Part shown: positions 48,561-58,699 of the stretch, piece by piece
How positions within the stretch are numbered: the stretch's first letter is position 1
Layout of the letters: the number at the start of each line of letters is the position of its first letter
NCBI GenBank assembly: GCA_023974075.1
Contig: JAMFTG010000488.1
Location: 496,001-560,000 of the forward strand
Origin: Chaenocephalus aceratus
Lineage: Eukaryota; Chordata; Actinopteri; Perciformes; Channichthyidae
Reading direction: 5' to 3'
Length of the DNA: 64,000 nt
Made by a program: the position numbers and the translations under genes
The notes under the pieces: generated by a model
Seen by the model: only the letters and a program-made list of their open reading frames with translations
Databases searched by the model: none
Told to the model about the DNA's origin: nothing

Positions 48561-49164
48561 TTGACGTGAGTGTTTTGAACACTGTTATTTTATTTTTAAT
48601 TCTCTGGGAGGTATCGTGTTGATCCGTGGCGCACTCATTGTGCAGGGCTCGAGTGACTTTTGCTGTTGGGACTCGGGTTTGAGTCCAGCATGAACTTTTT
48701 TGTTATTTTCATGTCGATGGACACTGAATATTATGTAGTTTGAATAGAGGATTCCTAATATTGTTTGCCGAGACCAAGATTAATGACCCATCAGCATTTT
48801 AAAGTCTAAATATCCCTGCACATGCAGCAATGACATTTCTGCTGCTATCTTTGCAAAACGAGTTAACAGTCGCATCTGATCTGGATGAGTGCTGCAGAAT
48901 GCCGTTTCTATAGGGATGTATGTGTGTGTCTTTCATATTAAACTGATCGCTGGTAGATAGCCACAGAAGATGTAACGGAGCGTCCACACTACAGCTCCAA
49001 AAATAGCTTGGAGCTGGGCGTGTCTGGAGCTTGGGGATTTTATTCAAGCAACACGACCAACAACCAATCACATGAATCTCCCGCCCCCGACATACAAAGC
49101 AAAAACCCCCGGGGATTTAATGCGAGCAATATATATATATAAACTCCCCAAACAGGCGAAAACC

Positions 49165-49300
49165 TACCAGTTTCCCCCACTGTCTCTGCCACCTCCCTCC
49201 ATGCCTGGTTCCTCCGGTTTGTATCCCGGTAGGTGAAGAGGGTCTGGTCATACAAAACCGGGTGATTCGCTACGGCAATAGTTAGTTTCTCCTCCGACTT
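49165..49300 (-). pseudogene. MADF-domain fragment of the Harbinger accessory protein
   Basis: Residues SEEKLTIAVANHPVLYDQTL and then YRDTNRRNQAWREVAETVG match the MADF/Myb-like DNA-binding domain (conserved VxxHPxLYD and W-REVA). Harbinger elements normally encode such a DNA-binding partner besides the transposase. Only this domain remains, and the frame upstream is low-complexity. Confidence 0.75.
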
Positions 49301-49425
49301 TTTTGAAATATAGAAATGAACGGCGGGATATCTCTCCAGCTTAGACGCGGTTTGATTGGCTGGCGCTTCAGCTGTCAGATTTTGGGAAACGGGATTTGAT
49401 TGGCTGGCGCTGGCTACTCCGGCGT

Positions 49426-49470
49426 CCAGGCGACCAGAAGTTGAACAATGTTCAACTTCTGGTCGCCTGG
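49426..49470. repeat. Perfect hairpin, 21-bp stem with AAT loop
   Basis: ccaggcgaccagaagttgaa(c) pairs exactly with (g)ttcaacttctggtcgcctgg across an aat loop. It lies inside the Harbinger MITE, near the N-terminus of the MADF frame. Confidence 0.9.
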
Positions 49471-50301
49471 GTCGCCTGAGACGCCTCGCTCTGCTACCCA
49501 CAATTCAGTTCGGCGAAAAAGCGCGGCTACGTGACGTCACCCCATTGAAAGTGAATGGGCAGCTTGGAGCTGCTTGGAGCTTTCGACGCTCTCGACGCTG
49601 TAGTGTAGACGGGCCGTAACACAGTTTAATCTGGGCGGATCCCATTTTCCCTGGGCGAATCAGTTTACCTGAGAGGATCACAGTTTAACACAGCTGAACA
49701 CTTCTCCACGCTGCTTTCAAACTCTGAGTAAACAACGTGCGCTTCACTGGGAGGCTGTCTGAAGGTGTAAACATGTCTCAGATGGACTTGGTATCACATT
49801 AGGAACAATATTCAGTTATAATTCGGGCAACAATAGCTGGTTTTAAGGATTTATTCGAGCGGATCACAGCTTAACACAGCTGAAGACTTCTCCACGCTGC
49901 TTTCAAACTGTGAGTAAAAACGTGTGCTTCACTTGGAGGCTGTCTGAAGGTGTACACAGGTCTCAGATGGACTTGGTATCACATTAAGAACGATATTCAG
50001 TAATAAGTCTGCCAACAATAGCTGGTTTAAATGATTTATTGGAGCTCGCAATGTTTTGAACAGACATCCCCAGTCAACTCGTTTTTCTTTTTGTAGTCCT
50101 CGCTGTTCGCGTCCGGATATCGCCATCGTAACCACAACCTCACACACTGGTACTGAATGTGCATCAAAGTGTTCCTATCCAGCCAAATATACCAAAAGAT
50201 GTATGTAAACGACAGAAGAAGCGATCGAAATGTGTATTTCAGTCGAAGGCCACGCCTCCACATCTGTCAACCAGTTGATCGGGGAACCAGTTAAACCGGA
50301 A

Positions 50302-50420
50302 CACCGGTGAGTTTGCGGTGGCTGCCGTTTGTTGTATGCTTAGCATGACAAGTAGCATACTAAATGTGTATTGCTGGTTGTAGACCCTTGCAGGGATCCT
50401 GCAGCCCATGTCTGCTGCCG
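50302..50420. repeat. Duplicated unit, right half (continues from 47428)
   Basis: caccggtgagtttgcggtgg and tatgcttagcatgacaagta match 57476-57560 and complete the unit interrupted by the foldback element. Confidence 0.8.
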
Positions 50421-50773
50421 CTGTTGAACGAAGCTCTCTGTCACTGTGCATTACACTACATTACCACATTTTAAACATTGTTATCGTGGACTGTTCGATT
50501 AATTTCTGTTTATGATTAGTTCTTTCATTGACCCTGTTGAGTTAAGCTTGTTTTGTTTATTTAATTCAATATTAAGTAGATTGTTGGGTTAATTTCCGTT
50601 TCTTTCTGTTGTCTCTTTGTATTTTCTCCAAATTAATTTAATTGCATCTTGTTATTTTACTAATATATACCTGTGTATTTTTTCTATACTTGTATGGAAT
50701 GTTTTGTAAAGTGTCAAAGTGTTTAGAAAAGCTAAATATAATGTGGATACAAAAATATGTGGATTTACATTAC

Positions 50774-50822
50774 CTGGCATAGAGAGAAGGACGACAACAA
50801 ATCCACTCGCTGTTAAACTCAT
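50774..50822 (-). pseudogene. CD22-like signal-peptide exon (orphan)
   Basis: ATG at 50820-50822 opens MSLTASGFVVVLLSMP and reaches a GTAATG donor, the length and hydrophobic pattern of the first coding exon of fish CD22-like receptors. It would splice to a VQGQ-type V exon on the minus strand, but none was found downstream. The V exon at 10778 is on the other strand. It is probably a remnant of a disrupted family member. Confidence 0.55.
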
Positions 50823-51064
50823 AGCTGCTCCTCTCGTCTCGTGCGGCTTCAGTGACAATAAAATAAATAAGAAGATTGATGTCCACAAGTAAAACCTTCT
50901 ATACATTAAAAGAAAGGGAGTTCTCACAAAACTTAACGTCCCTCTGTGGGCTTGAAGGTAGAAAGGAGACAGAAAGCAGGGGGTTTAAAACACCACTTCC
51001 TTCCTCTTCACATTATTGCTTTACATGGTTTTTTGTTCTGCAGAGAGAGACCAATTTGTGGTAA

Positions 51065-52940
51065 ACAGGGCAAGGCAAGGCAAGGCAAGTTTATTTATAG
51101 AGCACTTTCAACGCAAGGCAATTCAAAGTGCTTTACAAAAAAAAAAAATGAAAGACATTAAGCATTAAAAAAGAAAAGCTAATCAAAGCATTAAAAAGAA
51201 AAGCTAATCAAATAAACATTAAGGAAAAATACATGGATACAAGTTACAGTGCAGTCTAAATATAAATAGTTCAATTAAACATTACAAGAAAAAGTACATG
51301 GATAAAAGTTACAGTGCAGTTTAAGATATGAATAGTTCAATTAAAAGCAGCGACAAAAAGAAAAGTCTTCAGCCTGGATTTAAAAGTAGTAAGAGTTGCA
51401 GCGGACCTGCAGGTTTCTGGGAGTTTATTCCAGATATTTGGAGCATAATAACTGAACGCTGCTTCTCCATGTTTAGTTCTGACTCTGGGGACAGAAAGCT
51501 GACCAGTCCCTGAAGACCTGAGAGATCTGGATGGTTCATAGTTTAGCAGGAGGTCAGACATGTATTTTGGGCCTAAACCATTCAGTGCTTTATAAACCAG
51601 CAGCAATATTTTGAAATATATTCTTTGACACATAGGAAGCCAGTGTAAAGACTTCAGAACAGGAGTGATGTGATCCACTTTCTTAGTGTTAGTGAGGACT
51701 CGAGCAGCGGCGTTCTGAATCAGCTGCAGCTTTCTAATAGATTTTTTAGTGAGACCTGTGAAGACACCATTGCAGTAGTCGAGTCTACTGAAGATAAAGG
51801 CATGGACAAGTTTTTCCAAATCCTGCTGTGACATTAGTCTTTTAATCCTAGATATGTTCTTTAGGTGATAGTAGGCTGATTTAGTAACTGTTTTAATGTG
51901 ACTGTTGAAACTCAGGTCAGAGTCCATGACTACACCTAGATTTCTGGCTTTATCTGTTGGTTTGAACATTGCAGACTGAAGCTCAGCGCTAACTTTTAAA
52001 CGTTCTGCCTTGGCTCCAAAACCATTACCTCAGGTTTATCTTTGTTTAATTGGAGAAAGTTCTGACACATCCAGTCATTGATTTGTTCAATGCACTTACT
52101 CAGTGTTTGAATTGGAGCATAGTCTCCTGGTGAAATTGTTACGTACATTTGTGTGTCATCTGCATAGCTATGGTAACTTATTTTGTTGTTCTTCATTATC
52201 TGAGCCAGTGGTAGCATGTAGATGTTAAAGAGAAGAGGCCCCAAGATGGAGCCTTGAGGAACCCCACATGTCATATTTGTCAACTCAGATGTGTATTTAC
52301 CTATAGAAACAAAGTTGTTTCTATCCTTTAAGTAGGATTTAAACCAATTTAGAACTGTTTCCGAAAGTCCCACCCAGTTTTCCAGTCGGTCCAGTAATAT
52401 GCTGTGGTCAACAGTGTCAAACGCAGCACTGAGATCTAATAATACTAACACTGAAGTTCTGCCACTGTCTGTGTTTAAGTGGATGTCGTTAAAGACCTTT
52501 ACAAGAGCAGTCTCAGTGCTGTGGTTTGGACGAATGCCTGACTGGAACACATCGAAACAACTATTTAAATGCAAGAAATTACTCAACTGTTGAAAAAACT
52601 TTTTCAATGATTTTACCTAGAAATGGCAGGTTTGATATGGGCCTGTAATTGTTCATTACTGAAGCATCTAGATTATTCTTTTTTAAGAGGGTTTAATGAC
52701 TGCAGTTTTCAGGGCCTGTGGAAAAATACCTCAGTGAAGAGATTTGTTTACTATATGAAGTAGTTCTGAGGCCATGCAAGGCAAAACATCTTTGAAAAAT
52801 CCTGTTGGAATAATATCAAGGCAGCAGGAGGAGGATTCAGAAGTTGTATAATGTCCTCTAGGTTTTTATCATTAGAAGCACCTCTCCTCACTGACAAGAG
52901 AAGACACATCCTAATATCTTCCTTTATAAAAGCAGCCACA
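51065..52940 (-). mobile_element. CR1/L2-superfamily LINE, 5'-truncated
   Basis: The minus strand encodes the reverse-transcriptase motifs [38 protein letters not shown] and [10 protein letters not shown] (YADD). After a frame change come NLGVVMDSDLSFNSHI, SRLDYCNGVFTGL and ITPVLKSLHWLPMCQRIYF. The 3' end carries ggcaaggcaagtttatttatag and gcaattcaaagtgctttac, a widespread fish LINE tail. Two long frames (51337-51969 and 51996-52607) are separated by a frameshift near 51.98 kb. Confidence 0.85.
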
Positions 52941-53211
52941 CTTCAAGATTTAAAACCATGTTCTGTGAATAAAATGCAAAATACACAAACTACTAATGCA
53001 AATTAACATCACTTGATATTATTATGAAGCTGCCTGGACAGTTTCATAATGTGTACAGAAAGTCACATCTCAACATTTGTTCATTGAGGTATAGCTTGGG
53101 TTTTACATTTTATAATATTCATTCAAGCCAAACTGCAACAAGCAGCACGAGCTGAAGGTTAGCTATCAGTATTTCTGTCTGTGAAGAGCAGGACTGTGGC
53201 TGTGCTGTGGT

Positions 53212-55400
53212 CAGGGGCGCCGTAAGGGGTGAAAAGTTAGGACGATTCTAAGGGCCCGTGACTGACAGGGCCCCAAAAAATGTTAGAACATTAAGAAAAA
53301 ATGTTTAAGTAACCTTTCACCAATCCTCAATAATTAACATTAATAGAACGTTAAATTGATAATGTACTCACTAAACGTACGATTCATTTCACTTGTTTTC
53401 TTCCAAAAGTTAATTATCCAAAGCATCGAGCACCCCCCTCTATTTAAATGTAATGGTTTGGTCCTGCCTCCAAACGCTGTGCGGGGCCCTTTCTAGCAGC
53501 AGAGAGGGAGAGCATGTGAGGAGGCTAGTACTTACGTGTAGGGTTGGGTATTGTTTGAATTTCCACGATTCCGATTCTACTTTTCGATTCCGGTTCTTAA
53601 CGGTTCTCAATTCCGATTATTTGAGGGGCAGGGTAGAAAAATGATACATGCTTCTTCCACCAAAAAAATTACATTTATTCGAGAAACTTTTACACAGGTT
53701 AGTTTAAAGTAATATTCACATTAATCAGTCTGGTTTATATTCACTGCTATGTAACTTTAACCTGAGAACCACTGAAGCTACAACAGTGCAACAGTCCAAC
53801 TTTTAAAGAACAGTTCTTGTTGAGAAAAACCAGCATATCTGCCTCTCAGGCATACCGGGAAGACATGTTTTCATTTTGAAGTAAAATGCTTCAATCTGGT
53901 GCACTTTAAGCAGAATTCTAAACAACTCTAAACACCCATATGAAAAAGATCGGTTTACATTTTAATAATTAAATAAGTATGTGAGCATAACCAGTAACCT
54001 ACCATAGCCAATAACAAATACATGTAACGTATTTTATTTTGTTGTTCATTCATATCTTATTTTACTATTTTATTTATGCATATTTTTTGTATCTCTCCAG
54101 TTTAAAACGATATGTCTGGTTTACTGTCCTATAGTATACATTGGAATGATTTCAAACCTGTTTTATCCCAATAATTACAAAAGAGTGCCTTGTGTTTACA
54201 TAAATTGTGATCAAAACGTTTGAGACCCACTGAGATAACTTAGACTAAAGTGAACTATCTAAACACTCAGCGTCCTTACCTCACTGAGCTGTAGTTATTA
54301 GCCTCTCAGTCTGACTGGAGAGGACTCTCCCTCCACATCATTGTAGAAAAATCTTCTTCTTCCGTTAGAGCAGCTAGCACCAGATGCTAATAACAACAGC
54401 GCCCTCCCTTTCTCCTTCGCTCACTCGCACTTTGGCTGTGAGCTGCAGGCGCCAGATAAGCCAACATCCCCCATTTTCATCACTTACAGCGCCCATCGTA
54501 CAGGGCAAATGACAATTATAACCGGGATGAAAAGGGTGTTACATTTACTTAATTATGAATCTTGTTACATCAAGGCCGACAATTAGGATGAGCACCAACG
54601 GTCAAACACATTTTTTTTCCTCCCAGGGCTGTCAGCGCAGCGCCTCCACAGATCTGGCGCCCTTGACATCTGGTCTCAGGTTACGCTGTAGGAAGTGTAG
54701 GTACAACGCTACATTTCCCGCCCCGCTGCAGTCATGCAGTAGGCTACGGAGAGCGGCGAGAAACATTTCCTCAGGCATCGAAAAGCGGAACCGAAATTCA
54801 CATTTCTAAATGATGCCGTTGGAATCTAAATGTTGGAACCGGTTCCGAACCTGAACCGGTTCTCGGTACCCAACCCTACTTACGTGTATACAATGTCTCA
54901 ACGACTAACAAAGTCAGGCTTTCAAAAAGAAAATAATGGAGAAAAAGAGAAGAGAGAGGGACTAAAGGGCAACAGTATGTCACCCAGTTTTTCAAAAGAA
55001 AAGGTGGGTGTGGTCTATGAGTAGTGGCCATTAGTCTGTTAGCTAAGCATAGTCCATTGTAAATAATATTTGTAATATTTTGCTGAGATTAAGTACTGTT
55101 ACTATCTTCACAGAAAATGCAGAGGTTTTTCATTTCACTGCTCTTTTAGCTGACATTTAATAAATGCAGGTACATTTTTAGCAGATATTCATACTAAATC
55201 AGTTGTCCCTCCCCTGGTGCCAGGACCAACAGTTCCATCTTTAGGCTCCGCAGCCCTGACCCCCCATAAGGCTTTGCAGTCTTGCCATGCTGTCCATTGA
55301 AAGCCAGTTGGCTAGAAAGCTGGACTTCAAGGACTTGATCAGTGACTTTGCCTGTAAGAAGGCTAGGCGCTGGGCTCTTGGTGAGTAAGGCTGAGCCAGG
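53212..55400 (+). mobile_element. hAT element with transposase termini, interrupted by another element
   Basis: The left end CAGGGGCGCCGTAAGGGG is hAT-like. Plus-strand pieces are an N-terminus (MSQRLTKSGFQKENNGEKEK, from 54893) and a C-terminal hAT dimerisation segment (LAMLSIESQLARKLDFKDLI, then SDFACKKARR, 55282-55388). The middle of the transposase is missing. No matching right terminus was identified. Confidence 0.65.
53539..54878. mobile_element. hAT-type element with perfect 8-bp duplication, nested
   Basis: The ends TAGGGTTGGGTATTG and CGGTACCCAACCCTA are inverted. Subterminal accggttc/gaaccgg motifs repeat. The flanks are identical cttacgtg (53531-53538 and 54879-54886). It sits in the 5' untranslated part of the surrounding hAT transposase. 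No transposase is recognised inside. Confidence 0.9.
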
Positions 55401-55660
55401 GCTCGTAATAACTGTTAAAGGTCAAGGCTATGGTAATGTTCCATTCAAAAATGTTATTAAAAAGGCATTTACACCATAAAAGATGACTATTGAGGTATAT
55501 TGTCAGGAATGTTAGTGTTATATCAAATAGTGAATTCTACTGCAGCAGAATGTTGCACGTCTGCACAGTGTTATATGTTCACCGCTATGTGTCAGTAAAT
55601 ATTGTGCAGTTAGTATTGGACTACAAGATAGATGCAAGCCTGTACAGGTAGAGTTATTTA

Positions 55661-56615
55661 ACCTCTTAAGCCCCAAGCCTGTTTTTCAGGTTTCAGGCTC
55701 GAAAATGACATGCCCAAAACAAAGGACTATAACTTAACTTCTAAAAAGGGTTATATGAATAATTTCTTTTATCAAAGCAAGGTCACATCTGTGAGTTGGA
55801 TGTATAAGTGTCAGAATCAATAAATATGTTTCAGTGTTAGAGTAAATCCAGATGGATCATAGTCAAAAAGTGTAAATTCTTGTCTCCGCCCAAATAAAAC
55901 CCATTACTTCTAGTGAAAACCACCCTCGAATGATGGGTTAGTAGCCCTAAAGCTTTAGGAATCCAAAGTATGACATATAATAAGTACCCTGTATCAAGAT
56001 TGAGGCAAAACAAGTGAGAATTGACCTTTTTAGAGAGGTTTAGCAAAAAAAGGTCCAAGCGGACTAAGCTTTGGGCACATTTGGGTACATTTGGTTCCAT
56101 CAGTGCCATTTAATCTTTTTCAGGTACCAGACTGTAAACAATCATTGTATAACATTTAATTATCACTATAGGTATTCATTCCATAAAAAATAAATAAATA
56201 ATAATAATTGTAAAAAAAAAAGAAATTAAGTGTGTGTGTCTGTGCGGTGTGTGTGTGTGTGTGTGTGTGGGAAGTTCCCTCTTTGCATGAGATGCATGTT
56301 ACTTGCACAATACAAATTAGGAAACTTAGGAAAGATTTGAATCCAACTGGAGCAGATTTATTTAAAAAAAATTAGCAACACATTATACCAGAAGCATTTT
56401 TTGGGTAAAAAAAAAAAACTTTATACAAACCCTGAATGTTACAGTATTACTCCAGTAAGTCATAACAGTTCTTTTTGGAAGTAAAGCACAGAGGGACCTG
56501 CCACTTCCTGCAGTACACAGGTGTCTTCACCCTTCTGTTGCCAGCATCAGGGCACCTCCTGCAGTACCTCCTGACCTTGGTGGCATCCGGAAAGGTACAT
56601 TTGAACATGCAGTCC
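55661..56615 (-). mobile_element. piggyBac-derived element, copy 3, truncated
   Basis: It begins TTAACCTCTTAAGCCCCAAG with a subterminal palindrome (gcctgtttttcaggtttcag) and aligns with 40863-41440. The Cys-rich domain fragment at about 56460-56600 (DATKVRRYCRRCPDAG, RRVKTPVYCRKWQV) has lost one Cys (CRKW) and is older or faster decaying than copies 1 and 2. It stops abruptly beside the Ig exon at 56700. Confidence 0.7.
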
Positions 56616-56699
56616 TTTTTCAGCCTCCTACCCAGACAATGTGACTGAAAACAAACAAGCTGATAAGTGTGTGGTTGTAGATGAATGCATAAAACGTAC

Positions 56700-56960
56700 C
56701 TGCCACAACCCTCAGATGATAGGTGGAGTTACTACGTCCTAACTTGTTCTGGGCTCCACAGGAATAACTCCCACTGTGTTCAGCTCTGAAGTCAGTGATG
56801 GTGAAGATCTGTCCTGAAGCTTTTGGAGAGTCTTCATCCTCCTTGTACCAGGTGTAGTTAGCTGCTGGGTTAGCATCACTGCTACAGGTCAGAGTCACTG
56901 AACTGCCCTCCTCTATCTCAGCAGAGGGACTCACTGACACAGAGGGGAGCTTTGGAGCAT
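56700..56960 (-). pseudogene. CD22-like immunoglobulin C2-type exon (isolated, open)
   Basis: The exon is bounded by a tttcccag acceptor and a GTACGT donor and is open throughout. It reads DAPKLPSVSVSPSAEIEEGS, SVTLTCSSDANPAANYTWYK, then ITDFRAEHSGSYSCGAQN, with the two Ig cysteines, the central Trp and the SGSYSC strand-F motif. Such C2 domains repeat in fish CD22-like adhesion receptors of B cells. Neighbouring remnants at about 57107-57132 and 57622-57648 start with the same DAPK-type sequence but are cut short by inserted repeats. With no complete gene around it, it is scored as a remnant, though it could belong to a gene extending outside the window. Confidence 0.75.
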
Positions 56961-57309
56961 CTGGGAAAGAACACATTAATACATTTAATATTACATTTGA
57001 AGATGAGTTTTTACATTGGAAGTTCATTTGAACTGATAAAAGTTCATAAAAAGAAAATTAATCAATCAATGTATATGTATATAGCAATACCAGAGGGACT
57101 AACTAACACAGAGGGACGCTTTGGAGCATCTAGAGGAAATACAATAAATCAACAAAATATTACAAATACATCATGGGAGCTCTCTGAGTGAAGAAGCCTG
57201 AATGTGTCTCACTTAAGATCCCCCAGTAGAGGACAGGGAAACCTCAGAAACTGAATCAGGACCTGGAAACAATGTACAGTTTAATATTTAACACTGATTG
57301 TTTTTGCAC

Positions 57310-57590
57310 ATTTAAATGTACTTGTTCGTCGTTATCTCAATGTAGCAGGATTAGCTGTTCAACCCTATCAACACGGGGCAACCTTTCTAAAGAGGGGTCA
57401 GTGTCGCTCTTGCTCCCTCTTGCTCTTTGGCACGAAGACCACTTCCAGGTTCCGTTTACGTGCTTTCTCCGCTGGCACCGGTGAGTTTGCGGTGGCTGCC
57501 GTTGGTTGTATGCTTAGCATGACAAGTAGCATACATACTAAATGTGTATTGCTGGTTGGAGACCAAATGTCCAGAGGCACAAAGTCGGAA
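57310..57590. repeat. Intact copy of the duplicated unit; empty site of foldback element B
   Basis: It contains ccgctggcaccggtgagttt without interruption (57470-57489), whereas the relative at 47.2-50.4 kb has 2.9 kb inserted at caccggtg. Confidence 0.85.
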
Positions 57591-57712
57591 CAGTTTTTCA
57601 CAAACACAATGCAAAACATGTTAAAGCTTTGGAGCATCTGGAGGAGATAACATGAACACATTTCACATTTTAATTTGACAGTGGAAGATATTTTAAATGA
57701 GAAATAGTTTAA

Positions 57713-58132
57713 CCCTTAGATGCACGAGTGACTGGACCCTACACTCTTCCATAAGTGGGTCAAAAAGGACCCGTATTAGAATAATGTGTTTTTATGCCAT
57801 TTTGGTTAAGAAAAATCACTTGTATAATATTTAGTATTATATTTGGGTTCACATTAGAAATATTTTATATTTAATTTGTCACTATTTATAATTTTAGAAA
57901 CTTTTTACATTTTGAAAAAAAAAAACGAAATTCCATAGCTTGTGGTAGTAATACAAAAACTACAATTTCTTTAAATGTATAACATTTACATTTTCAATTT
58001 CCATGTCCTGATATCCAAAACATGTTTTTTGAGGAATAGCTGGAATATGAAATTATATAAAATGTAATTACAAAGATACTTCACGAAAACCACCTCACCG
58101 GGTCAAAAAAGACCCACTTATGCATCTAAGGG
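57713..58132. mobile_element. piggyBac-type MITE with TTAA duplication
   Basis: The termini CCCTTAGATGCAcgag and ttaTGCATCTAAGGG are inverted and flanked by TTAA (57709-57712 and 58133-58136). Subterminal gggtcaaaaaggaccc/gggtcaaaaaagaccc motifs are also mirrored. About 420 bp, non-coding. Confidence 0.9.
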
Positions 58133-58139
58133 TTAATAA

Positions 58140-58690
58140 AACACAGAGTGGGTGGTTAACTTGATTCCATCCTTTATCAGAAATCTAAACACTTTGAGGC
58201 AAAGAGTTAATCTTTATGTCATGGAAGAAGTTTCCTTCATAATTCTCCTTTATTCTTCTTTCTAGTAGCATCCCTCGTAGCAAGACTTTATTATATCTAT
58301 TTTCAAATCAAACAGAAAACCTAGAGCCCTGGTTCAGTGTCTTTGGACACTGCCATGTCTGCTGGCGACCTATGGTGGGTAAATAGATAAATGAGTGCAA
58401 TGATGATATAGTTATACTGTATGTTAATGTTATTATGTTAGTGGAAGACTTTGAGTAAACTCACACACTGCAGGAGAGGGGAAGTCCTCATATTACATGA
58501 CATTGACATTACACACAAACATACTATACATATATATATATCTATATAAATTATGTGCATAATTGGAGTCATGGCTAATGTTGAGTTAGATATTACATCT
58601 CTAGCCATAGCTGCTCTTCCTCTTTCCCACATCCCACCCCCCTCTTCCCCCAATGGACTCTGTAGCTCTCCAGGCCCATGCTGGGCATGG
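58140..58690. other. Unassigned sequence
   Basis: No gene or repeat boundary supported. Confidence 0.35.
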
Positions 58691-58699
58691 CTGTTTGTC

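Larger units (their letters stand above)
48976..49616 (-). mobile_element. PIF-Harbinger non-autonomous element with TAA duplication
   Basis: The left end CGGAGCGTCCACACTACAGC and right end GACGCTGTAGTGTAGACGGG are inverted. TAA flanks both sides (48973-48975 and 49617-49619), the 3-bp duplication typical of Harbinger elements. It carries a MADF-domain fragment on the minus strand and no DDE transposase. Confidence 0.8.
47429..50301. mobile_element. Long-armed foldback element B with 8-bp target duplication
   Basis: The ends TTCCGGTTTAACTGGTTCCC and GGGAACCAGTTAAACCGGAA are perfect inverted repeats. The arms are about 690 bp (47429-48120 against 49617-50301). The flanks are both caccggtg (47421-47428 and 50302-50309). 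The unoccupied site ggcaccggtgagtttgc exists at 57475-57490, which proves the boundaries. No transposase core was recognised. Open frames in the arms (for example 47582-47800 and its mirror 49929-50147) are identical because of the inversion, and their function is unknown. The centre holds an L2 tail and a Harbinger MITE. Confidence 0.9.
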
